Below the pieces are notes generated by a model, which was given only the letters and a program-made list of their open reading frames with translations, was not told where the DNA came from and made no database searches. DNA of 64,000 nucleotides from Adenanthera pavonina (lineage: Eukaryota; Streptophyta; Magnoliopsida; Fabales; Fabaceae): assembly GCA_026686845.1 (NCBI GenBank), contig JAIVEN010000021.1, positions 25,314,001-25,378,000 of the forward strand. The letters run 5' to 3'. Positions 35,870-49,742 of this stretch are shown one piece after another (position 1 is the stretch's first letter; each line of letters starts with the position of its first letter). The translations under genes were made by a program, and so were the position numbers.

Positions 35870-38800
35870 TTAGTGTTTTATCAGGCTTAATCAAAATTTT
35901 ATGAACTCATATATACACTCCTAAAGTTTAAGATAAGATGATGACAGTCGATACAGCACAAACATCATAAAATTTTATTCAGCAAAAAAAAGGAGATAAT
36001 TAGTTGAGATAATTAATTTTATTTTGTAAAACGTAATTCCAGCGAAAGAATCACAATTCACAAATTACATCAACTTTTGTACCTCTTAAATGTGATGACA
36101 ACTTCTCAATCATTGTTGATTTACTCCGTAGCTTGTCCATTTATAGTAGTACCTTTCTTTTCGTTGAAGTTGTTTGGCAAACCAAAGAGTTAAGCAAGAG
36201 CTCCATGAGTGTTTAAAAAAAATAATAACAAAGACGGTGCTTTTTATTTTCGCTGAAAGTACTTTCATTTATAATAATTAAAAAAATCATAGCTATGAAG
36301 GAAGATAAAAGTAAATTAGATCCATCGAAAATATAGAAACTAATAAAAAAGAACTTACTAATACAACTAGCTAAAAAAAATAAAGATGTAATGCTATTAT
36401 GCTAAACTATGTTTTATAAGACAAAATACTATTGTAAGCACTGTCTTTATTTGTTAGTGTCTTATTATAGGGAAGACGTATTCATTGAATACATCTTACG
36501 TGCAATGCGGAAAATAAGATATATTATTTATTATTTATAATTTGATGATAATATAATATAAAAATAATTTTTATATTTAAAATTGAAATTATACATACTT
36601 GTTTTTTCATATAATCATTTATTATCCAATATTATCATATCATATTCAAGTTTTATTGAACTTAAATATAAATAATTCTTTTAACGTGATTTTTTTCAAT
36701 CCATAATAGTTGAATACGGGATCTCTTACTTTAAAGATTTTAAATCCCTTGTTATGGATTATATATTCTTGTTTTAATTGATGCGAGTGGTACATGTCGC
36801 TTTGAGATTCTTGCATCTGAAATGTCGGTTGCTTGCTGCTAAAGTGGGTGGCGAGGACAATGTGAGATTTGGTGATACTTCTCTTTCGTCACAACTCACA
36901 AGCGCACCGCACTGATACGTCTTCCTCAAATGCTCTTTCATACCTCATCCAAAAATATATTTATTGAAAATGGTATTATTAAACAACAACTAATATAAAT
37001 ACTACACTCTCTCAGTGAGATTTTTTAACCAAACTACATGAATTAAGAATAAAAATTAAAATTAATTAATTATCTCAATTTTTTTAAAAATTTTAATATT
37101 TTTCTAAAATTACTATTATTTAATTTTTTCTCTCTCTTTTTCATATATTAAATAGGAATATTTTTTTAAAATGTATAATAAATATTATCTCATATATTAT
37201 GAAGAGTCTTATATTTAAAATCAAGGTAAAATACTTTATATTTAAAACCAAAGAGAGTACTATGGAACAAGAAAAAAATTATATGCATGATTCTGGAACC
37301 TTCATTAAATTTTTTGAAATTCTAATTCTTTCAATATTTAGTGGTGGCTATATAATTGGGATTTGGTGATGTTTCTTTTTCGTGGTGTGGTGATATTTAT
37401 AACATTGAAGGGCCCAACCATATAAAAATAAGTTAGAATAAATAAAATTTATTAAAATAAAGTTTGGTAAAAATAAGTTTTTTATAAATTGGTATATTTA
37501 AATATTTTTTTGTAAAATCATAATTTGATAAAAAATCTATTTGGATGATAAGAGTTAAAAATACTTTTAAATATATAATATAAAGTTAGTATCCCCTCAC
37601 TTTTTAAAATCATGGTTTTGTTAACAGAAAAGCAATTATCTCCTCCTCCTTTTTTTAAAACCATAATTTAACCCATCTTTTATTTTTTAAAAAAATTTTT
37701 ATTTGACTAAATATAACTTTTTGAAAAACCATAATTAAAAATATGATTTGGTTTTGAAAAAAATAAACCAAAGATACCTGAAGTCCCTCCTTTTTATAAT
37801 TTTGGTGGAAAAGTAATTAATGACTCATAATTTATTCATAAGTATAAGATGTGTTGACTTTCATCTCCGTCAGAACGGTGTGATTAAATGTACTTCTTAT
37901 TTAAACATCTGTTTTTTCCCAATAAAATTTTACTATTTGTTTATACTTTGGTTGATGATGATGTTGACTTTATATTAATGTGGCTAATTTTTTAGCAATG
38001 CTGATTGTGACATTTGATAAGTCTAAAAAAAATTATTGGAACATGCATTTATCATATAAACTCTATTTTAAGCATCATTATAAATCTAGCTACTTTATTT
38101 TTTTTTTAAAAATGTAATTATACATTTAGTATATAAACATAAAATATTTAAATCCGAGCCATATTTACAAGATTCACCTCCAAATTACTTGCCAAGAAAC
38201 CATTCACTACAGAATATTGTGATGATTAGGAGAACAACTTTTTTTTAAAAAAATATATAAAGAAAAAAAAAACTACTCAGCCACATCAATGTCCAAGATC
38301 CACTTTCTACGAAACAAGTGTATATTCGGGATATTTACTTTTAAATACAGCATCTCACAAAGCAAGTTTTTTAATCTGTAGCTACCAAAGCAACTTATAT
38401 ATATAATTGAAGAAGAAATGCATAAATCATGTTTAGATATAAATATTATAAAAGTAGTGTCGGCTAATCGGCTTTGACTATATTCTACCAAGTGAGCGTG
38501 CCAAAGTCGCGTATATGAAAGTTTATGAAAATTTCATAGTCAAAGTATCAAGGTTGACTTTGTTTAATAAAAAAAAATCATATTGAGTTATATATCCGGA
38601 TTTGGAATTGAAATTTCACAATACATAAATCTAAATTATTCATAGTATCTGATATTATAAAGGGCATTCCAAAATTATATACTCTCACAAATATATATTC
38701 CTCGGGTTCTTTTTATAAAGAACATTCCATAAGTTTTTTATGATTTTTTTTTATAAAATACCTTATAATGTTCAGTAATATTATTCTTAATTATTTATTT

Positions 38801-39189
38801 ATTGATTTCATAAATTATGATTTAAGTTTTTGTATAATTAATCAATAGTAATATTCTTAAACTTATTTTAATCAGTTTTACACTTTTCCACTTAATATGT
38901 TTAAAATTTTTATTTAATGAGAATTATATTATTATAATGAATAAGAATAATTTTTTTAAATTTTAAGAATATAGCTAATTTTTTTAATTTATATGAAATA
39001 GTTAAAAGTATTTTATAAAAAAAAAATTAATATTTGTGTTTGTAAAATTAAAAAGAGTAATAATTTTATCATAATCCATAGGCCGAAATGATATTGAATT
39101 ATTGATTTGACTATTTGAGGATACGAAGTGGCGTCAAAAAATGGAATCAGCCAATAATGTCACAGTCACGATTGGGATATTTCATTTCA
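35870..39189. other. AT-rich intergenic region, no supported gene
   Basis: A GC-richer patch at about 36780-36930 contains GAGATTTGGTGATACTTCTC, and a near copy (GGGATTTGGTGATGTTTCTT) occurs at about 37358. This suggests a short dispersed duplicate. Nothing else recognisable. Confidence 0.45.
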
Positions 39190-39242
39190 AAATATTCTGA
39201 TGGTTTCTTTTTTTTTTTTTGACCAATAAATATTCTGATGGT
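39190..39242. mobile_element. Ultra-short poly(T) insertion with 15-bp duplication
   Basis: AAATATTCTGATGGT occurs exactly at 39190-39204 and 39228-39242. The 23 bases between are TTC-T(13)-GACCAAT. On the minus strand this is ATTGGTC followed by poly(A) and a 15-bp target duplication, the structure of a LINE-mediated insertion reduced to almost only its tail. Confidence 0.6.
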
Positions 39243-39459
39243 CTGAATCCTGTACGGTAAAGTATGAGGTCAAAATGAAAACAATGATTGTGTCCCTTAT
39301 TCTCTTAACGTTACAAATTAAATAAATGTCTTTTAATTTTGTCCCACATAAATTCTGTTAGCTAATTTTTTATTATAAAACTACTCTTAACACTATCACC
39401 TATATGTGTATATAAGGTAAAACAAGTTGCAATATAATACTATTTACAAATTAATATTA

Positions 39460-39633
39460 TGTTTGATAATAACGTGCTATTTTAAAGGAAATAAAAAAAA
39501 AAAGAGAGAGAAATTTCATAAAAAAATTATTTTATATTTATAAAAAATTTGAATAATATATATTAAATAAATTTCATGGAAATCTCTCTTTTATTCTCTC
39601 TTTCATAAAATTTTTTTTTATATGTATCAAACT
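39460..39633. mobile_element. Possible small MITE
   Basis: The ends GTTTGATA and TATCAAAC are inverted, and GAGAGAGAAATTTCAT near the left partly mirrors ATGGAAATCTCTC near the right. TTA occurs on both flanks. The inverted repeats are short and the region is low in complexity, so this is tentative. Confidence 0.3.
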
Positions 39634-40119
39634 TACCCTGGCCTAAGAACAGCGTGATTTACTTCCCAAACTTCTCGGAATGCAAGAAAATTATAAAATC
39701 TTAACTAAATCTAAGGGATTTGGAAAGAAATATGTCGGGTGCAAATGTTAAGAAAGTGGGGTAAATAAATTTCCAGAGGCATAGGCAAAGGAAAAAGAGC
39801 AAAGCTTTCAGTTGGGGCATCTTGCTTTGTCGTTTTATTTGGGGTTTAGAGGCAAATTCAGATGTTTCATAATAATGTGACGGGTATAAGTCTGTTTGTT
39901 CTTTATTGCTTTTGGGAAAGATACGTTAGGACCCTCTTCCCTCTCCTTTTTTTCTTCCTTCCCCATCACCCCCCACTTCCCCTTCATTTTATTTTAATTA
40001 ATGCATTCACTCTGTTATGGCTCATAATACATTTATGCTGCTTCACTGCATGAAAAATGAATTTGTAAAAAGGAAAAATATAAGAAAAGGTATAAAAATT
40101 ATGTTTAGTAAATAACAAA

Positions 40120-40436
40120 GAGTCTGTTTAGTTTATCATTCAATTAGGTAAACTTAACTTTACAAATGTACTTTAACTAATCTTGCATTTGGCTTATTTT
40201 AAAAAATTATTTTATAAATTTACTTTTACCTAACATGCATTTAGCCAATAGAGAATAAGTTACTTTTTAGTTTATAACATATTTTTATCTCATAATTATT
40301 TTATCAAATTTATTTTTATAATAAAAAATCTAAATATAAATAACGTTACAATGAACTTATTTTTTATCCAAATTTTATTTTTATAAATTTTATTTTATTT
40401 TAATTTAAGTTTACAAATTAAAAACTAAACGGAGAG
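40120..40436. mobile_element. Possible MITE related to the one at 4678
   Basis: The left end GAGTCTGTTTAGTTTATCAT is mirrored at the right end (reverse complement CACTCTCCGTTTAGTTTTTA), with TAAACTTAA inside both. The terminal words match the family at 4678-4844. No clear target duplication. Confidence 0.4.
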
Positions 40437-43400
40437 TGACTTTGTTAGAAAGAGAATTTTCCCTATTTATGAGAAAAAGTTTTCTCACTTCCATTGTCAT
40501 TCTATATCATACTGTTCATAGAGTAATAGTATACTCTTTGTCAAGATTTGTTGTTTTGGAATAAAATCTCAATCATTTTAATTTTTTATTAATGGTTAAA
40601 AATTATTTTTAATTTTTATAAAATTAAAAAATAAAATAAAAAACTCCACCCGTCATACATGAAAGTTTCATTCTTGTATATTCTCAATGAGCAAGAGCAG
40701 CACTTCCCTTTTTGAATATATATATATATATATTAAAGTTTTTACTGTAAACTCCTAAAAATTATTATTTAAATTAAAACAACTTAATAATTAGACCAAT
40801 TTTCTAATCAAATGCAAACTATTTAAATCATTCAATTGGACAATAAAAAAAATTCAACTGACACGATCTAACTTGTATATAATTACACAATATACATTCT
40901 AAAATGTGATTAACATTTTCTACAATGAAATAAAAATTTTACAGTTCAAAATTTGGATGCGCCTAACTTAGGGTTTTTTTTTTTGTGATAACTTATGATT
41001 TAATTGTTGATGAAGTAATGATATAACTTTTCAAAGTAAATTGAATGTTTCATCATGTTTTTTAAACATTGTTTTAATGGTCAAGAATGAAGTCCTCTTG
41101 GCCTAAAGGAAATTGTCATGAATGAAGATCGTGTATATAAATTAAAACTATTTGTGGTTTTAATTAATACTAAAATCTAAAAAGAATTTAATATTTAAGT
41201 TATTAAAATAATATAACAATTTTCTAGTAAACTTTCTCCTTAAGAGAAAGTTACCTTTGAAAACTTAAATGGGATTTATTTAAATTCTTATGAAAGATAC
41301 ACTGCTTAATTTGCACGTATAATGTTTTGTTTTTGTGGTTAATAACCTTATAAAATAAATTCAAGAGGTAGTGGCTATTACTTACCACAGATTGACCACT
41401 TGCTGTCCGTACAACTCTTTTTTTTCTTTTTTAAATAGTTAACGGATAAAACAGTTAAGGAAAAAAAAAAATACTCATTGTGGTCTATACCCACATAATG
41501 GTATGAAAAATCAGCGACAAGACAAAATGTCAAAGTTTAAAAGCTGAGAAAGGGTGTGAATAATTGTTGAGCATATTTTCTTCAATTATTTTTTTTCTTT
41601 GGACGGCAATCCCTGTACGTTTAACCCATGTTGTAAATTTAATTTATTTTTGTAACCATCCAATAAAGGTTATAAAAAAAAAAAGAACTCATTATAGTGG
41701 CCGACGCTTCATCAGCTTCCTAAAATTCTAGTGGCACTCGTATTATTAAAACCTCAATTATATTAATGAGTTAGAATAAAAGAGGTTACACATTCAAAAG
41801 TCGGACTAATTTGTGAAATCTCGAGGACAAATATTTTTAGTGATTATTCCTCATGAATGATAACTCTTAAAGAAATCAGCTATGGCCAAACCAAGTCCTG
41901 TATCAACATAGTTGTTTGCAGGCCAGTGTCAAAATTAATTGATTCTGTCCACTTCAAAATGAACATTAAATTAAATTATTATCTCAACCTTGAACCTTAG
42001 TACAAAATATAAACATTATTTCAATATTTTAGGCCTTCATGAGACTTAATTCGGCTTGGCATATAATTTGAAATGGGCGTAAGAAACCTGCCCTTTTGGA
42101 ATAATATGGAGGGCAGCGAACTGGCTTAGGAACAATTAAGAGCACTAAATTGGATGAAATGGACTAGAATCCTTTCTCACTCATCACCATGTCTTTTCAA
42201 TTCTCTGAGTGTGTTTTTTTTGGTGTAACCACACATATAGATTGCACTCCTAAATCTGTTCACCTTGTCTCGTCTGATTAAGACACATGACGCAAACATA
42301 AAAAAGTAAATTGATTGAGTTGTAAAATTAAAAATATAAAATTAAATTCTGATAACTATTTTTATTTAGATATGTAGAACAAATCATGGCGGCCACCTTG
42401 AATGATCATGCATTTTCACATCATGAACTTTTTTTGAAACTCAATTTCGAATTTTTTTCCATATTTTAGTGTAGTTAGAGAGCTTTTGAATCAATTCAAC
42501 AATCAAAAATGACTATTATTATTAATAAAAATAACATGATTCAAGATATCAAGAGTCACTTTAATTCTCATTTTTAAGTTTCGACAGTTATATTTTTTTT
42601 GAGTTGATGACAAATGATACTGTTATCACTATTCAGTCCGAGTATAGTTTAAATTTGGACGATTTGAAATATTCAATTCACTAATTTACTATAGTCTTGA
42701 ATTGAATCATCCAGAACATAATTTAGTTTTGTCAATTGTAAGGTTGAATTTAAAAAAAATCAAACAACAATGACCAATTTAATTCGGATGTGAGCAGACC
42801 AGATCATGAACATGCATGGTCTACATCCATAACAGAAGCCAATGGCATTAAAATTTGAGCCTGCATTACCATGAATGGCTTCAGTAAATGAGGTAAAAAC
42901 TGGCACTACTGCCACAAAGCCATGAATGAGCCACCCATACTTCCTTATCAAATCCCTGCGAACTTATTAAAGAACAAGAACGAAAGACTTAGCTTAATTC
43001 AAAAGCAAGAACTTTGTTGACTCTTATGGCAAAATTTTATATTGGAAAAGAAACAATGGCTCTTGGATGACACTAGGAATAAAAATAGAGGGACCTATCT
43101 ATATATGTATCTAGCTAAACTAGGAGAAATAGAAACAACAAAAGTTGCATATTTGTTAAAGAGATACAAAATTTGACAGTTGCATGTAGACTTTGTTCAT
43201 ATGGCAAAGCTCAAAGCATTGCGTCATCCCTACAAATGCAAACACATAATGAATACGACATAAAACTAAAAAGCATCAGTATTTTACTGTGAATCTGGCA
43301 TGGTAGAAGAAGTAGTAGTCTGAGTGGGTATGGTTTTGTTCTCTTTGATGAGTGACATGCATAGTGACCGCCGACACTGGCATATCAGACACAAACCTCA

Positions 43401-43619
43401 GACCTCGGTGTTCTGTGACTCCAACCTATTTTTAGACGATCACTCTCCCATGAAGCTTCACCTCCAACCTCCTTAAATTCCCTTACCTGCCATTCTAACC
43501 AACACATTCCTATTCCTCTTCCCTTCTCTCCCATCTTAAATAGGCCTCTTTCTTCGCATTTTCCCGGTCTCACACACACATATCATTGCAGCAGCAGAAA
43601 GAGCCTGAGAGTCTGAGAT
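40437..43619. other. Intergenic region upstream of the first PME gene
   Basis: It is AT-rich with T- and A-runs and an (AT)n tract near 40717-40735. A minus-strand ORF at 42760-42951 has no family I recognise. The last ~200 bases are pyrimidine-rich, as is common for a plant promoter/5' UTR. TTAAATAG at about 43536 is a weak TATA-like candidate. Confidence 0.4.
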
Positions 43620-46118
43620 ATGGCTCTTTCTTCTTCAACCAAAATGGTGTCCAGAATACCCACCTTCTTACTCATTTTCTCGGTGATGCTGATTCTGGGT
43701 GTTTTAACTCCGATCAGTGATGCTCGTCGCAGTGATCTTAACCAGTTAAAGTGCTTGAAGGTTTCATCTTCGGGTTTTAGAGACTCTGTGCAAGGAGTCA
43801 TTGATGTTTTGCAGCAAGTTACCTCCATCTTGTCTGGGTTTCCCAATGGTGGAGATTTTCGCCTCTCCAATGCCATTTCCGACTGCCTTGACTTGCTCGA
43901 TTTGTCTTTTGATGATCTCGAGTTGTCTGCCTCTGCTACTGAGACTCCCACGGGTACCATTTTCTATCATTCTTATCAAGCAAAATAGCATAGACAAACT
44001 GCATTTTTTTCTATTAATAGAGCACTCTGTGTATAGCAGTATTGGGAGTTCAATTCAGTCTGGGTTTCTTCTTCTTCTTCACTTTCTTCACAGACTGTTC
44101 TGAACTTATACTCAACGAATAGTTGGTGGTGGGCACAGATTGGTAAATAATTGTTTCCAAGTTCTGAGTCTGTTTCGCAATGTTTTGTTCTAACGGACAC
44201 TATATTCAAGTTTAACAATATCTTTGTTCTGTTTCCTCTGTTCTGTGTTATTTGAAAACAGGGGATCTCTACTCTAATCGATTTTAATTTTCTTTTTCCA
44301 CTAATAATTCACGTAAAAATTCCCATTTAATGAAAACAAAATATATTATTCTTGCAGTCAAGAAAAACGGCACCGGAAACATAAGCTCTGATTTGAGAAC
44401 ATGGCTTAGTGCTGCACTTGCAAATCCAGAGACATGCATGGAAGGGTTTGAAGGCATCAATAGCATTGTAAATAATCTTGTATCATCTCTTCTAAGCCAA
44501 ATAATCTCATTGATCCAGCAACTCTTAAGTCAGGTTCACTATGTTCCGGACGACCACCCTACAAGCACAAGCAAGGCACAGTTCCCTTCATGGATCAAAC
44601 CAAGGGACCAGAAACTCCTACAATCAGATAGCGTTAATGCAGATGTTGTAGTAGCAGCAGATGGAACTGGGACTTTCACTAAAGTAGCAGATGCAGTGCT
44701 AGCAGCTCCAGATTATAGCATGAAACGTTTTGTGATATATATAAAGAGGGGTGTGTACAAAGAGAACGTGGAGATCAAGAAGAAGAAATGGAACATCATG
44801 ATGATTGGTGAAGGCATGGATGCCACTGTTATCACCGGTGATCGGAGTTTCGTGGATGGTTGGACCACATACCGATCAGCTACTTTTGGTAAGAACTTCC
44901 ATTTTTCCAATTGTCAAAGCTCTGTCATTTTGTTTATGTTTTACCTCTGGATTTCTTTATCTTCCATTAATATAAAAAGCCTAAAAATTATATTTGAGAG
45001 AATCTTCTATCCGGGGCCTAATCTTGATTCCTTTCTCCATCATGCTGGGTTATTTGGGATACCCTTTTGGTGTATATGAGCCGAAATAAGCCAAAACTCT
45101 CGAAAGGGTCAGTAGAATTGAAGCCAAAATATGGTTTTTCAGCAGTTAGTTGGGTCTTCCTTCCAACTGGTAAGAGGAGAAGGCCTTGTTTAACCAACAC
45201 AATCCATGTCTATGGCCAACCGATTATAATAAAGCTTTAAAGAGGGGCATGTACTGTAATTATAACACTTAAAAGAAACCTCTTGTTTGTCCCTGTAGAC
45301 TCTTACATAACGTAAAGCTCTCATAGCATTATTAAATACATAAAGAACTAACTGAGCACCTAAGTTTGATCCTTTCTTAATTTCCCTTCTTTTTCTAATG
45401 GGGGACATCATGCGCAGCTGTTAGTGGTAGAGGGTTCATAGCACGAGACATTACCTTCCAGAACACAGCAGGTCCCCAGAAGGGCCAAGCAGTGGCACTG
45501 AGATCAAACTCTGACCTCTCTGTCTTCTACCGCTGTGGCTTCTATGGCTACCAAGACAGCCTCTACACTCACACAATGCGTCAATTCTACAGAGAATGTC
45601 GGATAAAAGGCACTGTGGATTTCATCTTCGGAGACGCCACCGCGGTGTTCCAAAAGTGCCAGATTCAAGCCAGAAGAGGGCTCCCACATCAGAAAAACAC
45701 CATCACAGCTCAAGGAAGAAAAGACCCACATGAACCAACAGGATACTCCCTCCAATTCTGCAACATCTCTGCAGATTCTGACCTTCTTCCTTACGTGGGA
45801 TCCGTTCAAACATACCTCGGGAGGCCCTGGAAGCCATATTCACGAACAGTTTTCATGCAAACCTACATGAGCGACGTGCTGTGGCCACAGGGATGGCTGG
45901 AGTGGAATGGGAATACTGCTTCATTGAACACACTGTACTATGCAGAGTACATGAACGGTGGGCCCGGGTCTGCACTGGACAACCGAGTGAAATGGCCAGG
46001 GTTCCATGTGTTGAAAGACGCGAAGCAGGCTTATGACTACACAGTGGCTCGGTTTATTCAAGGGAATTTATGGCTGCCTTCCACAGGGGTAGCGTACACG
46101 GCTGGTTTAAGCGTTTGA
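43620..46118 (+). CDS. Type-I pectin methylesterase with PMEI-like pro-region (PME44-like)
   Basis: It has three exons: 43620-43953, 44358-44888 and 45418-46118. They total 1566 nt or 521 aa, and introns are both GT-AG and phase 1. The enzyme removes methyl groups from homogalacturonan in the cell wall. A signal peptide (MVSRIPTFLLIFSVMLILGVLTP) is followed by a PMEI-like pro-region. That region keeps CLDLLDLSFDDLELS and WLSAALANPETC but lacks the usual first Cys pair around a TPYPxxC hairpin. FPSWIKPRDQKLLQ may stand in for the RRLL processing site. Catalytic-domain hallmarks are GVYKENV, GQAVALR, YQDSLYTH, DFIFGDA (usually DFIFGNA; the aspartate is the nucleophile) and LGRPWKPYSR. From memory it is most like Arabidopsis At4g33220. 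It probably arose in the same family as its neighbour at 49743, but the sequences are well diverged. Confidence 0.93.
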
Positions 46119-49100
46119 AGAAGGAGAAGTTTTGGCATGTTTTGTTTGTAATTGTCCTTGTACTTGCTTATAATTTAGTAGCTATATGCAGAAAATGGAG
46201 GGTAAGAAACAGAAACAGGAGATTAAGAATTGTGAAAGTACTGATGATGATGGGATGGTTAGAGTTGCTTGATTGTTGAAGAATTCCCTATTTTTGGAGA
46301 TAATCAGGGGCAGGACAGGTTATATATTACTCTTTTTTTTTTTTGGGTTTGGTTAAATTTAATAAATTCAGCTTTTCAAGTAACTATTTCTAGGTATTTA
46401 TAAATTTATGTATAAATAATTTCTCGATCTATATTATAGGACATTTTATATGAGGAGTTTTTAGTGCAAAATATAAAATATTAAATATTTTTCTTTCAAT
46501 TTTATTTATATTTTTAATTTTTTTTTATAATCTTATAATAATAATAGAACAGAATATTTAATACAGATAAAATAAAAAAATTGATATTTTTATATTGATT
46601 TTAGATAAAAAATAATTTTTTAATATATATATAATTAATATAAAATATTTTATAATATGAATTAAAGAAAATATTTAAAAAATATTTATAAAAACACCAT
46701 CGCGGGGTATTGATTGTGGCATAGTTATAGAAATTGCTCATTTTAGGAACTGTGCAGCTAGCATTAATGAGCTGGGACTACCTACTCAGAATCTTGAGGC
46801 GTGATCGAATAATTGCACTTCGAGAGTTGAATTTCGGAAAGCTTTTTCTCTTTTTTCTTTTGCCATATCTAAATCCCAAATTTATCTAAGTAATATACAT
46901 ATATATATATATATATTAGTCCAAATGTATTTTAATAGGCCTTATGTAATTCAAGGTCCAAAAGCCTGTTTGAAAATATGAAAGCCTCAAAGGGTTTGGG
47001 CTGGGTTCGTGATAGTTTAAAAAATTGGATCCTTCTGTGCAAGACTCTCTTTTGACCAAAAAAAGATAAATTAAACAAGTAATCACATGTTTTGACATAC
47101 TTTGTAAATAAATGAGTTTCATACTGTCCTGCTTCAATCATTGATCATATCTATGAAAAAAATATGGTTGAAAGAGATAAAAACTACTTCAATAATTTCT
47201 ACACTTTTAAGAGATTAATATTTAGTCGTGATACCTTTCATACTTAAAAAAATGACTAATATTATTTTAGTAGCAAGAGGTAAGAATCATTTATAATAAT
47301 AATACTATTATATATGATAATAATACGCCCAACTTATACTGTTAGAGCAAGTTATTTTGACCGGACTATTTTGTAAAAAGTACTTTAAAATTGAGCCTAA
47401 ACCCAGCTGATATAATCCTACAGATCGTGTGGACTTTGAACTTTAATAATATATATGCTATTGATATGGAGCAAAGTAAAGTATTGGAAAAATATTTAAT
47501 TAAATTGTACTTATCATTAATACATCCAAAATAAATTCATAAGTATAATAACTTAATAAAGTTTTTAAGTTCAACCTTCTCTTTTATATCATTTAAAGGA
47601 GAAAATTCTTGTGCCAGAAAAAAGACAAAAGAAAAAAAAAACAACTCTTTCAACTAAATAAATGAGAAAAAGAATAGCATTTTTTTAAAACTACAATACC
47701 ACAAAAGCATTTTGTTTCAACACTTTTCTAAATATATATAATTTCATCAATAATGAAACATATAAAGGGGGAAAAATGAATGGCAGGTTAGTAAAATACT
47801 ACTATATATATATATAATTATGTACTATCTGTTCAGAGCTTCGTCCTCCTCTTTCTTTCATTTCAAGTGAACGGACAAGGGGCAAAACTTGTATATATAT
47901 ATATATATATATAACACATAAAATAAAAATTTTATTTATTTTTGGTTATAAAAATAAAATATTATTCGAAAAAAGAATCTGAACATGTTTGGTAAACTTG
48001 GGGACAAAGAGGTGGCATACACATACCGCCATTGGTCTCGTGATATGGTTTGTCAAAGGTCAGGTGGCAGACGTTTTATTATTTTATAGTGATAAAACAT
48101 GCTTGCAAGAGGAAGATTACACATTTAAATGCGCCACATCATTAACTGTGAACCTTAATCATCAATTAATTAAGATCATTAGCAAATGAATGAAGTTATA
48201 TGTAAAACTTAGTTGGAATTAAAAGCCAAATGGGGCTCTGCGTGTGGCGGGGTCACGGACATATATATATGGGAAAGGTTACATATTCTCCGTATCTACA
48301 CCACTTCACGGGCTGCACCACCTTATTCGAATAATACTTACTTGCATTTTAAAGCATACATTGTCATTATAGGTTCAAGATACAAATATGAACGTCAACA
48401 CATAAATATGCTTTTTTTTCCAATAAAAAAATAACGCGTTTTTAGTCTCTTGTGTACAAATCCTCCATTTTAAAAAAAATAAATGACATTTTTCATTCAC
48501 TCTTTATGTCATTTTTTTACAAGCGGTGGCTGCTTGGTAATTTGATCAGTTTCTTTGTATTCAAGCATTATGCTCAAAGAGATAGGTTGTTGATTAATGC
48601 AATTAACCTTTTGTCTATCAAACAATATTTTCCTTTATATTCTAGGAGTTCAAACTCAGGAACTCACTTAAATATTAATTGTATGAATTACGTGATTGTT
48701 ACGGAACGCCAAATTAAATAACGTGGGAGTATTGAGTTTCTAGATGCATGATATATATAAAATTAAATAGACAGAGAGAATCGCAAAAAGTAGTAATTTT
48801 TTAAATTATACACCCTCTTCTCTCTTCTCTCCGTTATCAATTTCATGTCTACAAATAGGCAAATAGCTTTCTTAATTCAAGGATCCATTTGTGCACAAAA
48901 GAGAAACTAAATGGGTAAATAATGCGAACTGAACCTCAAGTATGGCCAATGAATACGTCCCTTGTTTGAGGCAGACCTTGGCATCTTACCCTCTGACAGA
49001 AACCTTTCTGTTTGCTTTGGTGGAGCTAAGTTTCCAAACTGGGGAATGCTGAGAAGCTGCCAAAGGGGTAATTGGATAATGCCTTCCAAACTTACACAAT

Positions 49101-49742
49101 TGTAAAACAGTTGAGCTTCAAGTCAGCCTACAATGATAATCATATATCTATATATATATATCTTTGAGAGATTATGACAGGCGCTGTTCGGCACCAACAA
49201 GCCTTCCATACTATATCTTTACTGTTAGGTGCTACCTTCCCCACCAAAATACGCAGCAATAACCTTCCTTTGATTCATTACTGTCCTCTGCCTCACACAC
49301 ATTGATTATTCTCTTCCACACCCATTCATTATTTTTTCTTTACACTAACTTCTAATCGAGAGTACCTCCCTTTTATATTTCTCATTGATGTTGGCTTATC
49401 TTTGTCCGTTAATATGTAAAAATTTTATATAACCAAGATTCGTATTATCTCTATCCAAGATATTAAATTTTGTGCACTGTAGTCTCAATTGACCCGAGAC
49501 AATTTTGGCGGTTCCAACGTTAATTAGGGAGTGCAATGCCTCACGCTGCAATGTCTCGTCCTGGTCGGCCTACAAGTGAAAAGCTGCTTCGCTCTTGTCC
49601 TCTTCTTCCAGTTCTATCAATGCCCCCTGTCCTTTTTCTTTTTTTATATTCATATTAATTAACCTCCCTTTGCGAAGTACCTTGTTTCAGTGCCTCAAAT
49701 ACTCATATAATTCTTCATTTTTCAATTTTCTTGCTCATTCCC
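46119..49742. other. Intergenic region between the two PME genes
   Basis: It contains the 3' UTR of the first PME, long AT tracts and (AT)n microsatellites at about 46896-46916 and 47891-47913. A minus-strand 60-aa ORF at 48907-49089 (MEGIIQLPLWQLLSIPQFGN) has better composition than its surroundings, but I cannot assign it. About 49500-49740 is presumably the promoter and 5' UTR of the second PME. Confidence 0.4.

Noticed and set aside
39925..39990. C-rich tract as a minus-strand G-quadruplex
   Set aside because: Loops between the C-runs are too long or the runs too short for a convincing motif.
42760..42951. Possible ribosomal S29-like fragment (LIRKYG)
   Set aside because: Only six residues match, and the zinc-binding cysteines and the rest of the protein are absent.
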